Assembly (NCBI GenBank): GCA_002353825.1
Contig: DEKJ01000026.1
Location: forward strand, 1-64,000
Length of the DNA: 64,000 nt
Source: Prevotella sp. UBA2725
Lineage (GTDB): Bacteria > Bacteroidota > Bacteroidia > Bacteroidales > Bacteroidaceae
Reading direction: 5' to 3'
This document shows positions 39,988-48,761 of this stretch, piece by piece (within the stretch, counting starts at the first letter, position 1; every line of letters starts with the position of its first letter). The position numbers and the translations under genes are program-made. The notes beneath the pieces were generated by a model. The model saw nothing but the letters and a program-made list of their open reading frames with translations. It was not told the DNA's origin and did no database searches.

Positions 39988-41226
39988 ATGAAATTCGATA
40001 CTATTATAATAGGTGGCGGTCTGAGCGGTCTCACATGTGGTATCGCTCTCGCCAAAGCAGGACAGAACGTAGCTGTGGTCAGTGCCGGGCAAAGCAATCT
40101 GCATTTCAGTTCCGGTTCTCTTGATCTCGTAGGCTACAAGGACGGGCAAGAGGTCAAGAATCCATTAGAGGCCATTGGCCAGATGCCTGAGACTCATCCT
40201 TATCACAAGATTAGTAACCCCGACATTCTTGCCAACCAGGCACGCAAGCTCTTGGAAGAAGCAGGGATCAAGATGGAGGGTGACAACCATCAAAATCATT
40301 ATCGCCTATCTCCTGTGGGCAAGCTCATTCCCGCCTGGCTGACAATGGACGGTCTCTTCACGGTAAACAGCGCTGAAGAACTGAAGGGGAAACATATCTG
40401 CATCGGCAACATTACAGGGTTCCTCGATTTCCCAGTACCCTATCTCGCTGACGCACTTCGCGAGTATGGAGCAGAAGTAGAACTCTGCACCGCCACTACT
40501 CCACTCTTGGAGCATGCCCGTCAGAGCCCGTCGGAGATGCGCGCCACGAATATCGCCAACTATCTTGCTGACGATGAGAACGTGCAGGAGGTAGCCGGAG
40601 CATTAAAGAAAGTTCTGCCTGCAAATATCGACTTGTTACTGTTGCCCGCTGTATTAGGCATTGCTAATGATCATGCTGCTACGCTCTTACAGAAGGTGAT
40701 GCCGGCAGAGACGAAGTTTGTGGCAACGATGCCGCCATCCGTACCTGGCACGCGCATGCAGACCTTGCTCCGTCAGTATCTCCAGAAGCTCGGCGGCACA
40801 TTCATCCCCAACGACACGGTCATTAAGGGTGACATAGAGAACGGCAAAGTTGTACGTGTCTATACGGAGAACTTAGTCGAGATGCCACTCGAAGCCAACA
40901 ACTTCGTACTTGCCGGAGGATCATTCCTCGACGGTGGTATGGCTTCCAACTATGACGGTATCTTCGAACCGATATTCCACTTAGATGTAGACGGCAGCAA
41001 CAAACGAACCGACTGGACAGCAGACAAGGTCTTCGATCAGCAGCCCTATCAGTCGTATGGCGTCAAGACCGACAGCCTTTTCCTCGTCAGCAAAGACAGC
41101 AACGTATTAAATAATGTGTATGCTATCGGCGCCATCCTAAGCGGTAATGATCCTCGAATGGCTACATCGACAGGCATCGACCTACTCACCGCTCTGTCCG
41201 TGGCATCATCTATCACGAACAAGTAG
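39988..41226 (+). CDS. glpB: Anaerobic glycerol-3-phosphate dehydrogenase subunit B
   Basis: A 412-residue FAD protein, second subunit of the GlpABC complex: KFDTIIIGGGLSGLTCGIALAKAGQ at 2-26 binds FAD, with a C-terminal NVYAIGAILSGNDPRMATSTGIDLLTALSVA typical of GlpB. It lies 66 bases after glpA, with the palindromic repeat in the gap, and 57 bases before glpC. Electron transfer between GlpA and GlpC is the accepted role. Confidence 0.93.
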   Translation: MKFDTIIIGGGLSGLTCGIALAKAGQNVAVVSAGQSNLHFSSGSLDLVGYKDGQEVKNPLEAIGQMPETHPYHKISNPDILANQARKLLEEAGIKMEGDNHQNHYRLSPVGKLIPAWLTMDGLFTVNSAEELKGKHICIGNITGFLDFPVPYLADALREYGAEVELCTATTPLLEHARQSPSEMRATNIANYLADDENVQEVAGALKKVLPANIDLLLLPAVLGIANDHAATLLQKVMPAETKFVATMPPSVPGTRMQTLLRQYLQKLGGTFIPNDTVIKGDIENGKVVRVYTENLVEMPLEANNFVLAGGSFLDGGMASNYDGIFEPIFHLDVDGSNKRTDWTADKVFDQQPYQSYGVKTDSLFLVSKDSNVLNNVYAIGAILSGNDPRMATSTGIDLLTALSVASSITNK

Positions 41227-41283
41227 TTGACATATATTTAGTTGTCACATATAGAAGATTACAACTATTAGAAGATTACAGCT

Positions 41284-42540
41284 ATGCAAGATAAGATTCA
41301 GCTTTTAAATATCAGCTCTCACGACTATGAGCAGTGCCTGAAGTGCAGCATCTGCACCGTCTATTGCCCAGTCTCTACCGTGGAGCCTGAATACCCCGGT
41401 CCTAAGCATGCCGGTCCCGACTTGCTGCGCTATCGGCTGAAAGACCCCGACTTCTTCAATGAGACGCTCAAGCTCTGCCTCAACTGCAAACGCTGTGAGG
41501 TAGCTTGTCCGCACGGTGTCAAGGTCGGAGATATCATCCAGGCAGCCCGTATCGAATACAGCACCCATTCACCGAGCCTTCGCGACCGCATGCTCGCCAA
41601 TACCGACTTTGTCGGTTCCATGGCAACCTTGGTGGCACCACTAACCAACTTCTTCCTCGGTCTCAAGCCCGCAAAGGTTGTGCTCGACAAGATCATGAAG
41701 ATTGACCAGCATCGTCAGTTCCCAGCTTACACAGGGACGAAGTTTGAGACTTGGTTCCATCGTAATGCCGAAGCTGAGCAGCAGAACTACAACCGCTTCG
41801 TGAGCTACTTCCACGGATGCTACGTCAACTATAACTTCCCGAAGCTCGGTCAGGACTTTGTCAAGATTATGAATGCCTGCGGTTACGGCGTCCATCTCTT
41901 GGAGAAAGAGAAATGCTGCGGTGTGGCTCTCATCGCCAACGGTCTCTCCGGTCAGGCGAAGAAGCAAGGCGAGCTCAACATCTCGTCGATGAAGAAAGCA
42001 GTGGATGCTCGCAATGAGGCAGTACTCACAACAAGTTCAACCTGTACTTTCACCATGCGCGACGAATACAAAGACTTGCTGAATATCGACAACACGAAAG
42101 TTCGCGACCACCTCATGCTCGCCACCCGTTTCCTCTGCCAGAAGATTGACGAGGGTAAGATCAAGCTCGCTTTCCGCAAGGACTTCCATAAGAAGGTGGC
42201 TTATCATTTCGCTTGCCACATGGAGCGCATGGGATGGAGCATCTATTCTATCCAACTGCTGAAGATGATCCCGGGGCTCGACCTCACACTTCTTGAAAGT
42301 CACTGCTGCGGCATTGCCGGCACCTATGGTTTCAAGAAAGAGAACTACGAGCGTTCGCAGAAGATTGGCAACCCGCTGTTCCAGCAAATCAAGGAGGTCA
42401 ATCCCGACAGTGTCGCTACCGACTGCGAGACCTGCAAATGGCAGATTGAGATGTCCACGGGCTATCCCGTTGACAACCCCATCTCACTCATTGCTGAGGC
42501 GCTCGATGTGGAGGCTACAAGAAAACTGAACAAGAAATAA
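41284..42540 (+). CDS. glpC: Anaerobic glycerol-3-phosphate dehydrogenase subunit C (iron-sulfur)
   Basis: A 418-residue membrane-associated iron-sulfur subunit with two 4Fe-4S motifs, CLKCSICTVYCP (18-29) and CLNCKRCEVACP (about 64-75). Two CCG domains follow (CYVNYNFPKLG ... EKCCGVALIANG and FACHMERMG ... ESHCCGIAGTYG). It passes electrons from GlpAB to menaquinone. The preceding 57-base gap contains a short AGAAGATTACA direct repeat (41252-41280) directly before the start. Confidence 0.94.
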   Translation: MQDKIQLLNISSHDYEQCLKCSICTVYCPVSTVEPEYPGPKHAGPDLLRYRLKDPDFFNETLKLCLNCKRCEVACPHGVKVGDIIQAARIEYSTHSPSLRDRMLANTDFVGSMATLVAPLTNFFLGLKPAKVVLDKIMKIDQHRQFPAYTGTKFETWFHRNAEAEQQNYNRFVSYFHGCYVNYNFPKLGQDFVKIMNACGYGVHLLEKEKCCGVALIANGLSGQAKKQGELNISSMKKAVDARNEAVLTTSSTCTFTMRDEYKDLLNIDNTKVRDHLMLATRFLCQKIDEGKIKLAFRKDFHKKVAYHFACHMERMGWSIYSIQLLKMIPGLDLTLLESHCCGIAGTYGFKKENYERSQKIGNPLFQQIKEVNPDSVATDCETCKWQIEMSTGYPVDNPISLIAEALDVEATRKLNKK

Positions 42541-42578
42541 ACTTATATAGTTATCATCAAAACTAAAAAAACACTACT

Positions 42579-44072
42579 ATGGAAGAGAAAAAGTACATCC
42601 TGGCTCTTGACCAGGGCACGACGAGCTCTCGCGCCATCGTCTTCGATCACAATGGACAGATTTGCTCTGTCGCACAGAAGGAATTCACACAGTACTTCCC
42701 CAAACCAGGATGGGTAGAGCATGATGCTAACGAGATCTGGTCATCACAGGCCAGTGTTGTCGCTGAGGCTATCGCCCAGATTGATATCAACGGTAAGGAT
42801 ATCGCTGCTATCGGTATCACGAACCAGCGTGAGACCACTATCGTCTGGGATGTTGATACAGAGGAGCCTATCTATCACGCCATTGTCTGGCAGGATCGCC
42901 GCACGGCCGAGTACTGCGACAAGCTGAAGGCAGAGGGCCTCGTCGATAAGATTCGCGAGAAGACCGGTCTGATCATCGATCCGTACTTCTCCGGCACCAA
43001 GATCAAATGGATCCTTGACAACGTTCCAGGCGCCCGCAAACGTGCAGAGATGGGCAAGCTGCGTTTCGGTAACGTCAATACTTGGCTCATCTGGCGTCTG
43101 ACACGCGGCGAGAAGCACATCACTGATGTTACGAATGCCAGCCGTACGATGCTGTTCAACATCAACACGCTGAAGTGGGACGACGACCTGCTGAAGCTCC
43201 TCGATATTCCTCGCAGCATGATGCCTGAGGTGACAAGCTGCTCTGAGGTCATGGCTCACACCAAGACCACGATCTTTGCTCACGAGGTGCCTATCGCCGG
43301 TGTCGCCGGTGACCAGCAGGCTGCTCTCTTCGGACAGATGTGTGTCGAACCGGGTGCTATCAAGAACACTTACGGCACAGGTTGCTTCGTCATGCTGAAC
43401 ATCGGTGACAAGCCTATCCTTTCCAAGAACGGTCTGTTGACAACCGTAGCATGGCAGATTGGCAATCAGGTGGCTTACGCTTTCGAAGGCTCTATCTATG
43501 TCGGTGGCTCTGTCGTTCAGTGGCTACGTGACGGCTTAGGCTTCATCAAGTCTTCTTCTGAGGTTGAGGAGTTAGCTTCCCAGGTTCCTGACAGCGGTGG
43601 TGTTTACTTCGTTCCTGCTCTCACCGGTTTAGGTGCTCCATATTGGGATCCGTATGCACGCGGCTTGATTTGTGGCGTCACCCGTGGCACGACACGCGCT
43701 CACATCGCTCGCGCTGCCCTCGACGGCATTGCCTTCCAGACCTACGACATCGCCCAGGCTATGGCAAAGGATATCAATGCTCCTCTGACCGAGCTCAAGG
43801 TCGACGGTGGTGCTTCGCGTAATAACCTGCTGATGCAGTTCCAGGCTAACATCCTTGGCATCAACGTTGTTCGTCCGAAGATCACAGAGACAACGGCTCT
43901 CGGTGCTGCTTATCTCGCAGGCTTAGCTGTCGGTTACTGGAAGGATATCGATGAGCTGAAGGCTCAGTGGCAGGTAGAGCGCACCTTCGAGCCGGTGCCT
44001 GAGAACGATGAGATCAAGGCTGCTAAGGCCGGATGGGCTGACGCTATACAGAGAACGCTGACACAGAAGTAA
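42579..44072 (+). CDS. glpK: Glycerol kinase
   Basis: A 497-residue FGGY-family kinase, the usual length, that phosphorylates glycerol to glycerol-3-phosphate. Hallmarks: YILALDQGTTSSRAIVFD (6-23), ITNQRETTIVWD, WQDRRTAEYC, GVAGDQQAALFGQ, NTYGTGCF and LKVDGGASRNNLLMQFQANILG. It lies 38 bases after glpC and is followed by a GC-rich palindrome before glpF. Glycerol entering through GlpF is phosphorylated here and oxidised by GlpABC. Confidence 0.97.
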   Translation: MEEKKYILALDQGTTSSRAIVFDHNGQICSVAQKEFTQYFPKPGWVEHDANEIWSSQASVVAEAIAQIDINGKDIAAIGITNQRETTIVWDVDTEEPIYHAIVWQDRRTAEYCDKLKAEGLVDKIREKTGLIIDPYFSGTKIKWILDNVPGARKRAEMGKLRFGNVNTWLIWRLTRGEKHITDVTNASRTMLFNINTLKWDDDLLKLLDIPRSMMPEVTSCSEVMAHTKTTIFAHEVPIAGVAGDQQAALFGQMCVEPGAIKNTYGTGCFVMLNIGDKPILSKNGLLTTVAWQIGNQVAYAFEGSIYVGGSVVQWLRDGLGFIKSSSEVEELASQVPDSGGVYFVPALTGLGAPYWDPYARGLICGVTRGTTRAHIARAALDGIAFQTYDIAQAMAKDINAPLTELKVDGGASRNNLLMQFQANILGINVVRPKITETTALGAAYLAGLAVGYWKDIDELKAQWQVERTFEPVPENDEIKAAKAGWADAIQRTLTQK

Positions 44073-44073
44073 A

Positions 44074-44108
44074 GGCCTCTCCCCTAACCCCTCCCCCGTA
44101 GGGAGGGG
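44074..44108 (+). repeat. GCCTC-family palindrome between glpK and glpF
   Basis: GGCCTCTCCCCTAACCC then CTCCCCCGTAGGGAGGGG, beginning 2 bases after the glpK TAA in the sense direction. Confidence 0.85.
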
Positions 44109-44157
44109 AACTAACAACCAATAAAATAATAAACAACAACTATAAAACTAAAGAACT

Positions 44158-44889
44158 ATGGATCCTGTATTATTGCACAACTGTGCCCTTGAGTTTATTG
44201 GCACCCTCGTAATGATTCTGTTAGGTGACGGCGTATGCGCTGGCATGGGCTTGAACAAGTGTAAAGGTAAAGGCGGCGGTTGGGTCGTCATCACCCTGGC
44301 CTGGGGTCTCGCTGTGATGGCCGGCGTATTCATCGCACACGACTCTGGCGCTCATCTGAACCCGGCAGTAAGCTTTGGCCTTGCCGTTGCTGGTATGTTC
44401 CCTTGGGCTAACGTCATTCCTTATGTCATCGCCCAGATGCTTGGTGCATTCCTCGGCGCTGTACTCGTATGGGTTGTCTATAAAGACCACTTCGATGCTA
44501 CCGACGATCCAGAAGGCAAGCTCACTATCTTCTGCACAATGCCTGCTATTGAGAACAAGCCGCTGAACTTCCTCCAGGAGGCCATCTGCGCATTCGTCCT
44601 CGTTCTGCTCATCATCTGCATCGGCACCTACACTGGTGGCGTCAACGTTGGTGGTAACAGTGCATGGCCTATCACAATGGTCATCGTCTCCATCGGTATG
44701 TCTCTTGGTGGTGTCACTGGATACGCCATGAACCCTGCCCGTGACCTCGGTCCGCGTATCGCTCACGCTATCCTCCCGATCAAGGGTAAGAGAGACAGTG
44801 GTTGGGGCTACAGCTGGGTACCTGTATTCGGTCCTCTTGCTGGTGCTGCTCTCGCTGCCGCAGTTGGTTTCCTCTTCCATTTCTGCTAA
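44158..44889 (+). CDS. glpF: Glycerol uptake facilitator (aquaglyceroporin)
   Basis: A 243-residue inner-membrane channel of the MIP family with six spans and both half-helix signatures: HLNPAVSFG (about 63-71) and AMNPARDLGPR (about 191-201). The Asp after the second NPAR (NPARD) is typical of glycerol facilitators rather than water-only aquaporins. After the stop, a 15-16-base direct repeat TTCTGCTAATRACAG is seen (44881-44910). Confidence 0.94.
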   Translation: MDPVLLHNCALEFIGTLVMILLGDGVCAGMGLNKCKGKGGGWVVITLAWGLAVMAGVFIAHDSGAHLNPAVSFGLAVAGMFPWANVIPYVIAQMLGAFLGAVLVWVVYKDHFDATDDPEGKLTIFCTMPAIENKPLNFLQEAICAFVLVLLIICIGTYTGGVNVGGNSAWPITMVIVSIGMSLGGVTGYAMNPARDLGPRIAHAILPIKGKRDSGWGYSWVPVFGPLAGAALAAAVGFLFHFC

Positions 44890-44957
44890 TGACAGTTTCT
44901 GCTAATAACAGAATGTGAACCTTCTTTTCTTTCCGTTAATCTAAAAATGAACGAATC

Positions 44958-45752
44958 ATGAAAAGTATCAAATTATTTGCTCTTGCCGCTCTGGCATTCC
45001 TACCCTTAGGCATGCAGGCACAGAAGTTGCACGAGAGTGCTTCTCTTGAGTCCTCACACCTCTGGCGTGGCTTGGAGGTCGGCAATGGTCTGATCCTCAA
45101 CAACGATGTATCTATCAGCGATAATAACAACCACTTCAAGATTGGTTTATGGGGTGGTATGGCTGTAGACGGTGACTATAAGGAGGCCGATGTCTACATG
45201 AACTACAACAACAGTGGTTTCAACCTCGCTGTATGGGATTTGTGGAATTTTTCTCCTGGTGATCAGACCTTCAATGGCAAGCCTACAGGTCTGGCTAACG
45301 TCGGTAACGGCAAGTACTTCACCTGGGACGCACGCAAGACAACGCACCTGCTCGATGCAGCTATCAGCTACAATTTCGGTGCAACCTGCAACTTCCCGCT
45401 CACCCTTACTTGGTCAACTTTGCTTGTAGGCCGTGACCGTGGTGCAGCCAATGAGCAGAATGTCTATTCTACTTGGGTACAGGCAGCTTATCGCCTCTAT
45501 GACAGTAAGGACTGGGCTATTGACGCTTCTGTCGCCGGTGCATTCGCACTGAACCCCTACGACGATGACAAATATCCAGAAGAGCACAACAACCTCTACG
45601 GCAAGTCCGCAGGCGTGAATGATATCCGTCTCGGAGCTACCTATAAGTTGAAGGTTGGTAAATTCAACATGCCGGTAACCGGACAGATGATGTGGAATCC
45701 GGAAGCCAGCAAAGCCTACTTCAGAGCAACAATAACGTTGTTGGATCTGTAG
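44958..45752 (+). CDS. Outer-membrane beta-barrel protein, last gene of the glp operon
   Basis: A 264-residue protein with a signal peptide (to about residue 22, GMQAQ) and a pattern of alternating hydrophobic/aromatic strands, SHLWRGLEVGNG, IGLWGGMAV, FNLAVWDLWNF, ending in FRATITLLDL with a near-terminal aromatic strand. It has no recognised domain name that I can give. The position after glpF and before a strong terminator suggests a porin that lets glycerol or a glycerophosphodiester cross the outer membrane. That role is inference from context. Confidence 0.6.
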   Translation: MKSIKLFALAALAFLPLGMQAQKLHESASLESSHLWRGLEVGNGLILNNDVSISDNNNHFKIGLWGGMAVDGDYKEADVYMNYNNSGFNLAVWDLWNFSPGDQTFNGKPTGLANVGNGKYFTWDARKTTHLLDAAISYNFGATCNFPLTLTWSTLLVGRDRGAANEQNVYSTWVQAAYRLYDSKDWAIDASVAGAFALNPYDDDKYPEEHNNLYGKSAGVNDIRLGATYKLKVGKFNMPVTGQMMWNPEASKAYFRATITLLDL

Positions 45753-45772
45753 TTCTTTCATTTATCTTTCAT

Positions 45773-45811
45773 AGACCCTGCCTCTCACTTTGCAGAAGCA
45801 GGGTCTTTTTG
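45773..45811 (+). terminator. Rho-independent terminator of the glp operon
   Basis: AGACCCTGC (45773-45781) pairs perfectly with GCAGGGTCT (45798-45806) and is followed by a T-run, 20 bases after the outer-membrane protein stop. Confidence 0.9.
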
Positions 45812-45870
45812 TTACTGTTAATAATATCTATAAAACCGAGAAGTAAGAACCACGAATGAAAGAAAACCAC

Positions 45871-45878
45871 TATCTTTG
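45871..45878 (+). promoter_or_regulatory. Promoter -7 element of the DeoR regulator
   Basis: TATCTTTG, 25 bases before the ATG at 45904. An upstream in-frame ATG at 45856 precedes it and is therefore unlikely to be used. Confidence 0.65.
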
Positions 45879-45903
45879 TAAAAAACTTATAAAACGAGCG
45901 ACC

Positions 45904-46686
45904 ATGACCAAGGAAGAACGCCATAGTGCTATCTTAGACAGCCTGCTCAAGCAAGGCTCTGTCTTAGTGACCGACTTGGCTTCCAGTTTAGAGGTTTCGT
46001 CAGTTACTATCCGTAAAGATCTCACGGAGTTAGAGAAGGAGGGTAAACTCTACCGTAGCCACGGCAAAGCTATTCTTATCAATCCTTTCACAAACAACAG
46101 AACCGTCAGCGAGAAAGAGAAACTCAACACAGAAGAGAAGCGGCTCATCGGAATAGAGGCCGCTAAGCTCATTACGCCCGACGACTCCATCGTGCTTGCT
46201 TCGGGCACAACCATTCATGCCTTGGCAAGGAATCTGCATCCCACAAGCCGGTTGACGGTAGTCACTGCTTCCTTGCAGGCGGCAGAAGCATTGGCGCCGC
46301 TTGACAATGTAGAGCTTATTCAGCTTGGAGGCATCGTTCGTCACACCAGCTTGTCAGTGGTAGGAAAGTATGCTGAGATGATCCTCTCCGGGTTCTCTTT
46401 CAGCAAACTCTATTTAGGCGTTGACGGCATTGACCCCGAGTTTGGTCTTTCTACTACAGACATGCGTGAGGCAGAGATCAACCGAACGATGATGAAAGCA
46501 GCACAAAAGACCATCGTGCTCGCTGACAGTACCAAGTTCGGCAAAAGAGGCTTTGCAAAGATATGCAATGCCGAAGATGTGGATATGATCATTACCGACA
46601 ACAGGCTGCCACAGCAAGTACGTGACCAAATAGAGGAAATGGGCATCGACTTGGTCATTGCTGATGAGCAGAACGCAAATCATTAA
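45904..46686 (+). CDS. glpR: DeoR-family transcriptional regulator, probable glp repressor
   Basis: A 260-residue regulator starting MTKEERHSAIL. It has the DeoR N-terminal helix-turn-helix (VLVTDLASSLEVSSVTIRKDLTELEKEGKLYRSHG, about 19-53) and the C-terminal sugar-phosphate sensor domain (IVLASGTTIHALA, LQLGG-like IQLGGIVR, LGVDGIDPEFGLSTTD, ADSTKFGK). It sits directly after the glp operon terminator with its own promoter. By analogy with GlpR it may repress the operon until glycerol-3-phosphate binds. The symbol is assigned by context; the effector is not shown. Confidence 0.82.
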   Translation: MTKEERHSAILDSLLKQGSVLVTDLASSLEVSSVTIRKDLTELEKEGKLYRSHGKAILINPFTNNRTVSEKEKLNTEEKRLIGIEAAKLITPDDSIVLASGTTIHALARNLHPTSRLTVVTASLQAAEALAPLDNVELIQLGGIVRHTSLSVVGKYAEMILSGFSFSKLYLGVDGIDPEFGLSTTDMREAEINRTMMKAAQKTIVLADSTKFGKRGFAKICNAEDVDMIITDNRLPQQVRDQIEEMGIDLVIADEQNANH

Positions 46687-46749
46687 TTGCGGGCCATTGA
46701 CGTTAAGGTCTCACCAATAAAAGAAAGTTTTAATACAAAGATAATAGTT

Positions 46750-47949
46750 ATGAAAGTACCATCAGAATTTGATCCTATCAGGCCTTATGAGCCGGAGGAG
46801 CTGCCTGAGGTTTACGACAAGCTCCTTGCCGATGAACAGTTTCAGCATATCTTAGCTTACGTCTACCCCAATGTTCCGGTGGAGGCTATAGGGAAAAAGA
46901 TGCACGGCTGTAAGACGAACCTTGACTTCCAGCGTGCTTTCTGTTATCCCATCTTACAGAAGCTCGTTCTTGACCAGAGCACGGGTATCGATGCCGACTT
47001 CTACGATGTCGACATCCATAACCGCTATACCTTCGTGAGTAACCACCGTGATATCGTGCTCGATGCTGCCTTCCTCGACAAGCTCCTGCTCGACACAGGT
47101 TTCAGCACGACAGCAGAGATCGCCATCGGTGACAACCTCCTGCAGCTCGACTGGGTGCGTGCCATGGCTCGAATCAACAAGACATTTACCGTGGAGCGCG
47201 CGCTAAAGTCGAGTGAGATGCTCCGCGCCAGCAAGCGCATGTCGGAGTATATGCACTTCGCCATCTCACAAAAGCATGAGAATATTTGGATCGCTCAGCG
47301 TCAAGGACGTGCCAAAAACTCCAATGATCTCACACAACCTGCCATCCTCAAGATGATGGCTATGGGCGGAGAAGGTACGATCATCGACCGTCTGACGCAG
47401 CTGCATATCGTGCCGTTGTCTATCAGTTACCAGTATGATCCTTGCGACTATCTCAAGGCTCGCGAGTATCAGCTTCGCCGTGACCTGCCTTATTGGAAGA
47501 AGGCACCCGGTGACGATCTCGAGAGTATGAACGTGGGCATCCGCGGCTACAAAGGACATATTCACTATTGCTGCGCTCCGTGTATCGATGAGTGGTTGCA
47601 GACTGTGGATCAGGATCAGCCACGCAACAAGATGTTCGATGAGATAGCCGAGCATATCGACCGTGAGATTCACCGTAACTATCACCTCTATCCGCAAAAC
47701 TATATCGCGCTCGACATGATTCAGAACACGAACATGTATACGGATAACTATACGCAGGAAGAATATGATAAGTTCGAGGAATACATCGTCAGCCGTCTCG
47801 CCCTCATCGATATTGACCATAAGGATGAGGCTTATCTGCGTCGTTGCCTCCTCACACAATATGCTTATCCGACCCGTAACTATCTGACAGCTACCGAAAC
47901 AACCGGTCGCTGGAAGCAGTTCTTCAGCAAGTTCAACTTCACGAAATAG
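46750..47949 (+). CDS. PlsB/PlsC-superfamily glycerolipid acyltransferase
   Basis: A 399-residue protein starting at ATG 46750 (MKVPSEFDPIRPYEPEELPEV); an earlier frame start at 46687 has no support. The four acyltransferase blocks can be traced: I, FVSNHRDIVLDAAFL (His followed by Asp at +6, one longer than the standard HX4D); II, a MARINKTFTVERA stretch; III, IWIAQRQGRAKN; IV, IVPLSISYQYDP. These enzymes acylate glycerol-3-phosphate or lysophosphatidate for membrane lipids. Its place right after the DeoR regulator links it to glycerol-3-phosphate use. There is no membrane span. The exact acceptor is undetermined. Confidence 0.72.
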   Translation: MKVPSEFDPIRPYEPEELPEVYDKLLADEQFQHILAYVYPNVPVEAIGKKMHGCKTNLDFQRAFCYPILQKLVLDQSTGIDADFYDVDIHNRYTFVSNHRDIVLDAAFLDKLLLDTGFSTTAEIAIGDNLLQLDWVRAMARINKTFTVERALKSSEMLRASKRMSEYMHFAISQKHENIWIAQRQGRAKNSNDLTQPAILKMMAMGGEGTIIDRLTQLHIVPLSISYQYDPCDYLKAREYQLRRDLPYWKKAPGDDLESMNVGIRGYKGHIHYCCAPCIDEWLQTVDQDQPRNKMFDEIAEHIDREIHRNYHLYPQNYIALDMIQNTNMYTDNYTQEEYDKFEEYIVSRLALIDIDHKDEAYLRRCLLTQYAYPTRNYLTATETTGRWKQFFSKFNFTK

Positions 47950-47950
47950 A

Positions 47951-47987
47951 AGCCTCTCCCCGGCCCTCCCCAATAGGGGAGGGAGAG
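47951..47987 (+). repeat. GCCTC-family palindrome, inverted partner of 48060-48096
   Basis: AGCCTCTCCCCGGCCC then TCCCCAATAGGGGAGGGAGAG, starting 2 bases after the acyltransferase TAG. It shares the unusual centre CCAATAGG and CCGGCCC only with the copy at 48060-48096, which is its reverse complement with about one mismatch. Confidence 0.85.
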
Positions 47988-48018
47988 CAATACCACTAAC
48001 ATACCATTATACTATAGA

Positions 48019-48750
48019 ATGATGATATTGAAGAGATTTAAGACGCTTCTCGGTATTCTTCTCCCTCCCCTATTGGGGAGGGCCGGGGTGAGGCTTGAGA
48101 TGGCTGGGGTGGGTCTTCTCCTTTTCTCTTGCACCAACACCGCTTACGACACTGGCGACTCACGTTACAGTTATCTGCGCACCGACTTTGTCGAGGCGCA
48201 GACGAACGGTAGCGCTAAGTTTATATCGGCCGTCACCGATGAGAACAAAGCGTTGACTTTTACTAAGCCTCTCTCCGCAAGATGGGCGGTAAAAGCCGAC
48301 AGTACTTATCGTGCCTTGCTCTACTATAATCTAAATGCGGATGCAAGTGACTCTACCAAGGTCGAGCCGCTGACAGCACAATACGTCTATACGCTTACTC
48401 CTGCAAAGGTGAAAGAAGAAACTGCCGTACCGACTGATCCTGTCCACTTCGTCAGTACCTGGAAAAGCAGCAACGGTGCATATCTCAACTTTTGTATTGG
48501 TGTAATGACCGGGAAGGCGGACAGTGTAGAGGCCAAACAGACGATAGGCTTGGTTCTTGACAGTATTGCAGAGAAAAACGGTCACCCTAGTTATTATCTG
48601 AGATTCTCCCACAGTCAGGGCAATGTGCCGCAATACTATACCACAAACATCTATCTCAGTATCCCAACAAAAAAAATGACAACCGGCAGCAGTGTGCGGT
48701 TGTCATTGAATACGTATAAAGGATGGATCTACCGCGAGTTCACGTGGTAG
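48019..48750 (+). CDS. NigD-like lipoprotein with a repeat inserted in its signal peptide
   Basis: A 243-residue predicted lipoprotein. The mature part (TAYDTGDSRYSYLRTDFVEA ... YYLRFSHSQGNVPQYYTTNIYLSIP ... GWIYREFTW) resembles NigD-like proteins of Bacteroidota, which have an OB-like and a beta-sandwich domain and no known enzymatic role. The lipobox LLFSC puts the lipidated Cys at 38, unusually far in. Residues about 16-34 (PPLLGRAGVRLEMAGVGLL) are a translated GC-rich palindrome. Removing 57 bases between two TCTTCTCC copies restores MMILKRFKTLLGILLLFSC, a normal signal peptide. With the insertion, export may be impaired. Confidence 0.75.
   Translation: MMILKRFKTLLGILLPPLLGRAGVRLEMAGVGLLLFSCTNTAYDTGDSRYSYLRTDFVEAQTNGSAKFISAVTDENKALTFTKPLSARWAVKADSTYRALLYYNLNADASDSTKVEPLTAQYVYTLTPAKVKEETAVPTDPVHFVSTWKSSNGAYLNFCIGVMTGKADSVEAKQTIGLVLDSIAEKNGHPSYYLRFSHSQGNVPQYYTTNIYLSIPTKKMTTGSSVRLSLNTYKGWIYREFTW
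48057..48121 (-). mobile_element. Palindromic mini-element insertion with 8-bp target duplication
   Basis: TCTTCTCC occurs at 48057-48064 and 48114-48121, 57 bases (19 codons) apart, flanking a minus-strand GCCTC-family palindrome (48060-48096) plus GAGATGGCTGGGGTGGG. The length is a multiple of three, so the host gene remains open. Confidence 0.75.
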
Positions 48751-48761
48751 CGTTTTTCTCA

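Noticed and set aside
45856..45903. Earlier ATG for the DeoR regulator
   Set aside because: A TATCTTTG promoter at 45871-45878 lies after it, and family proteins start at MTKEERH.
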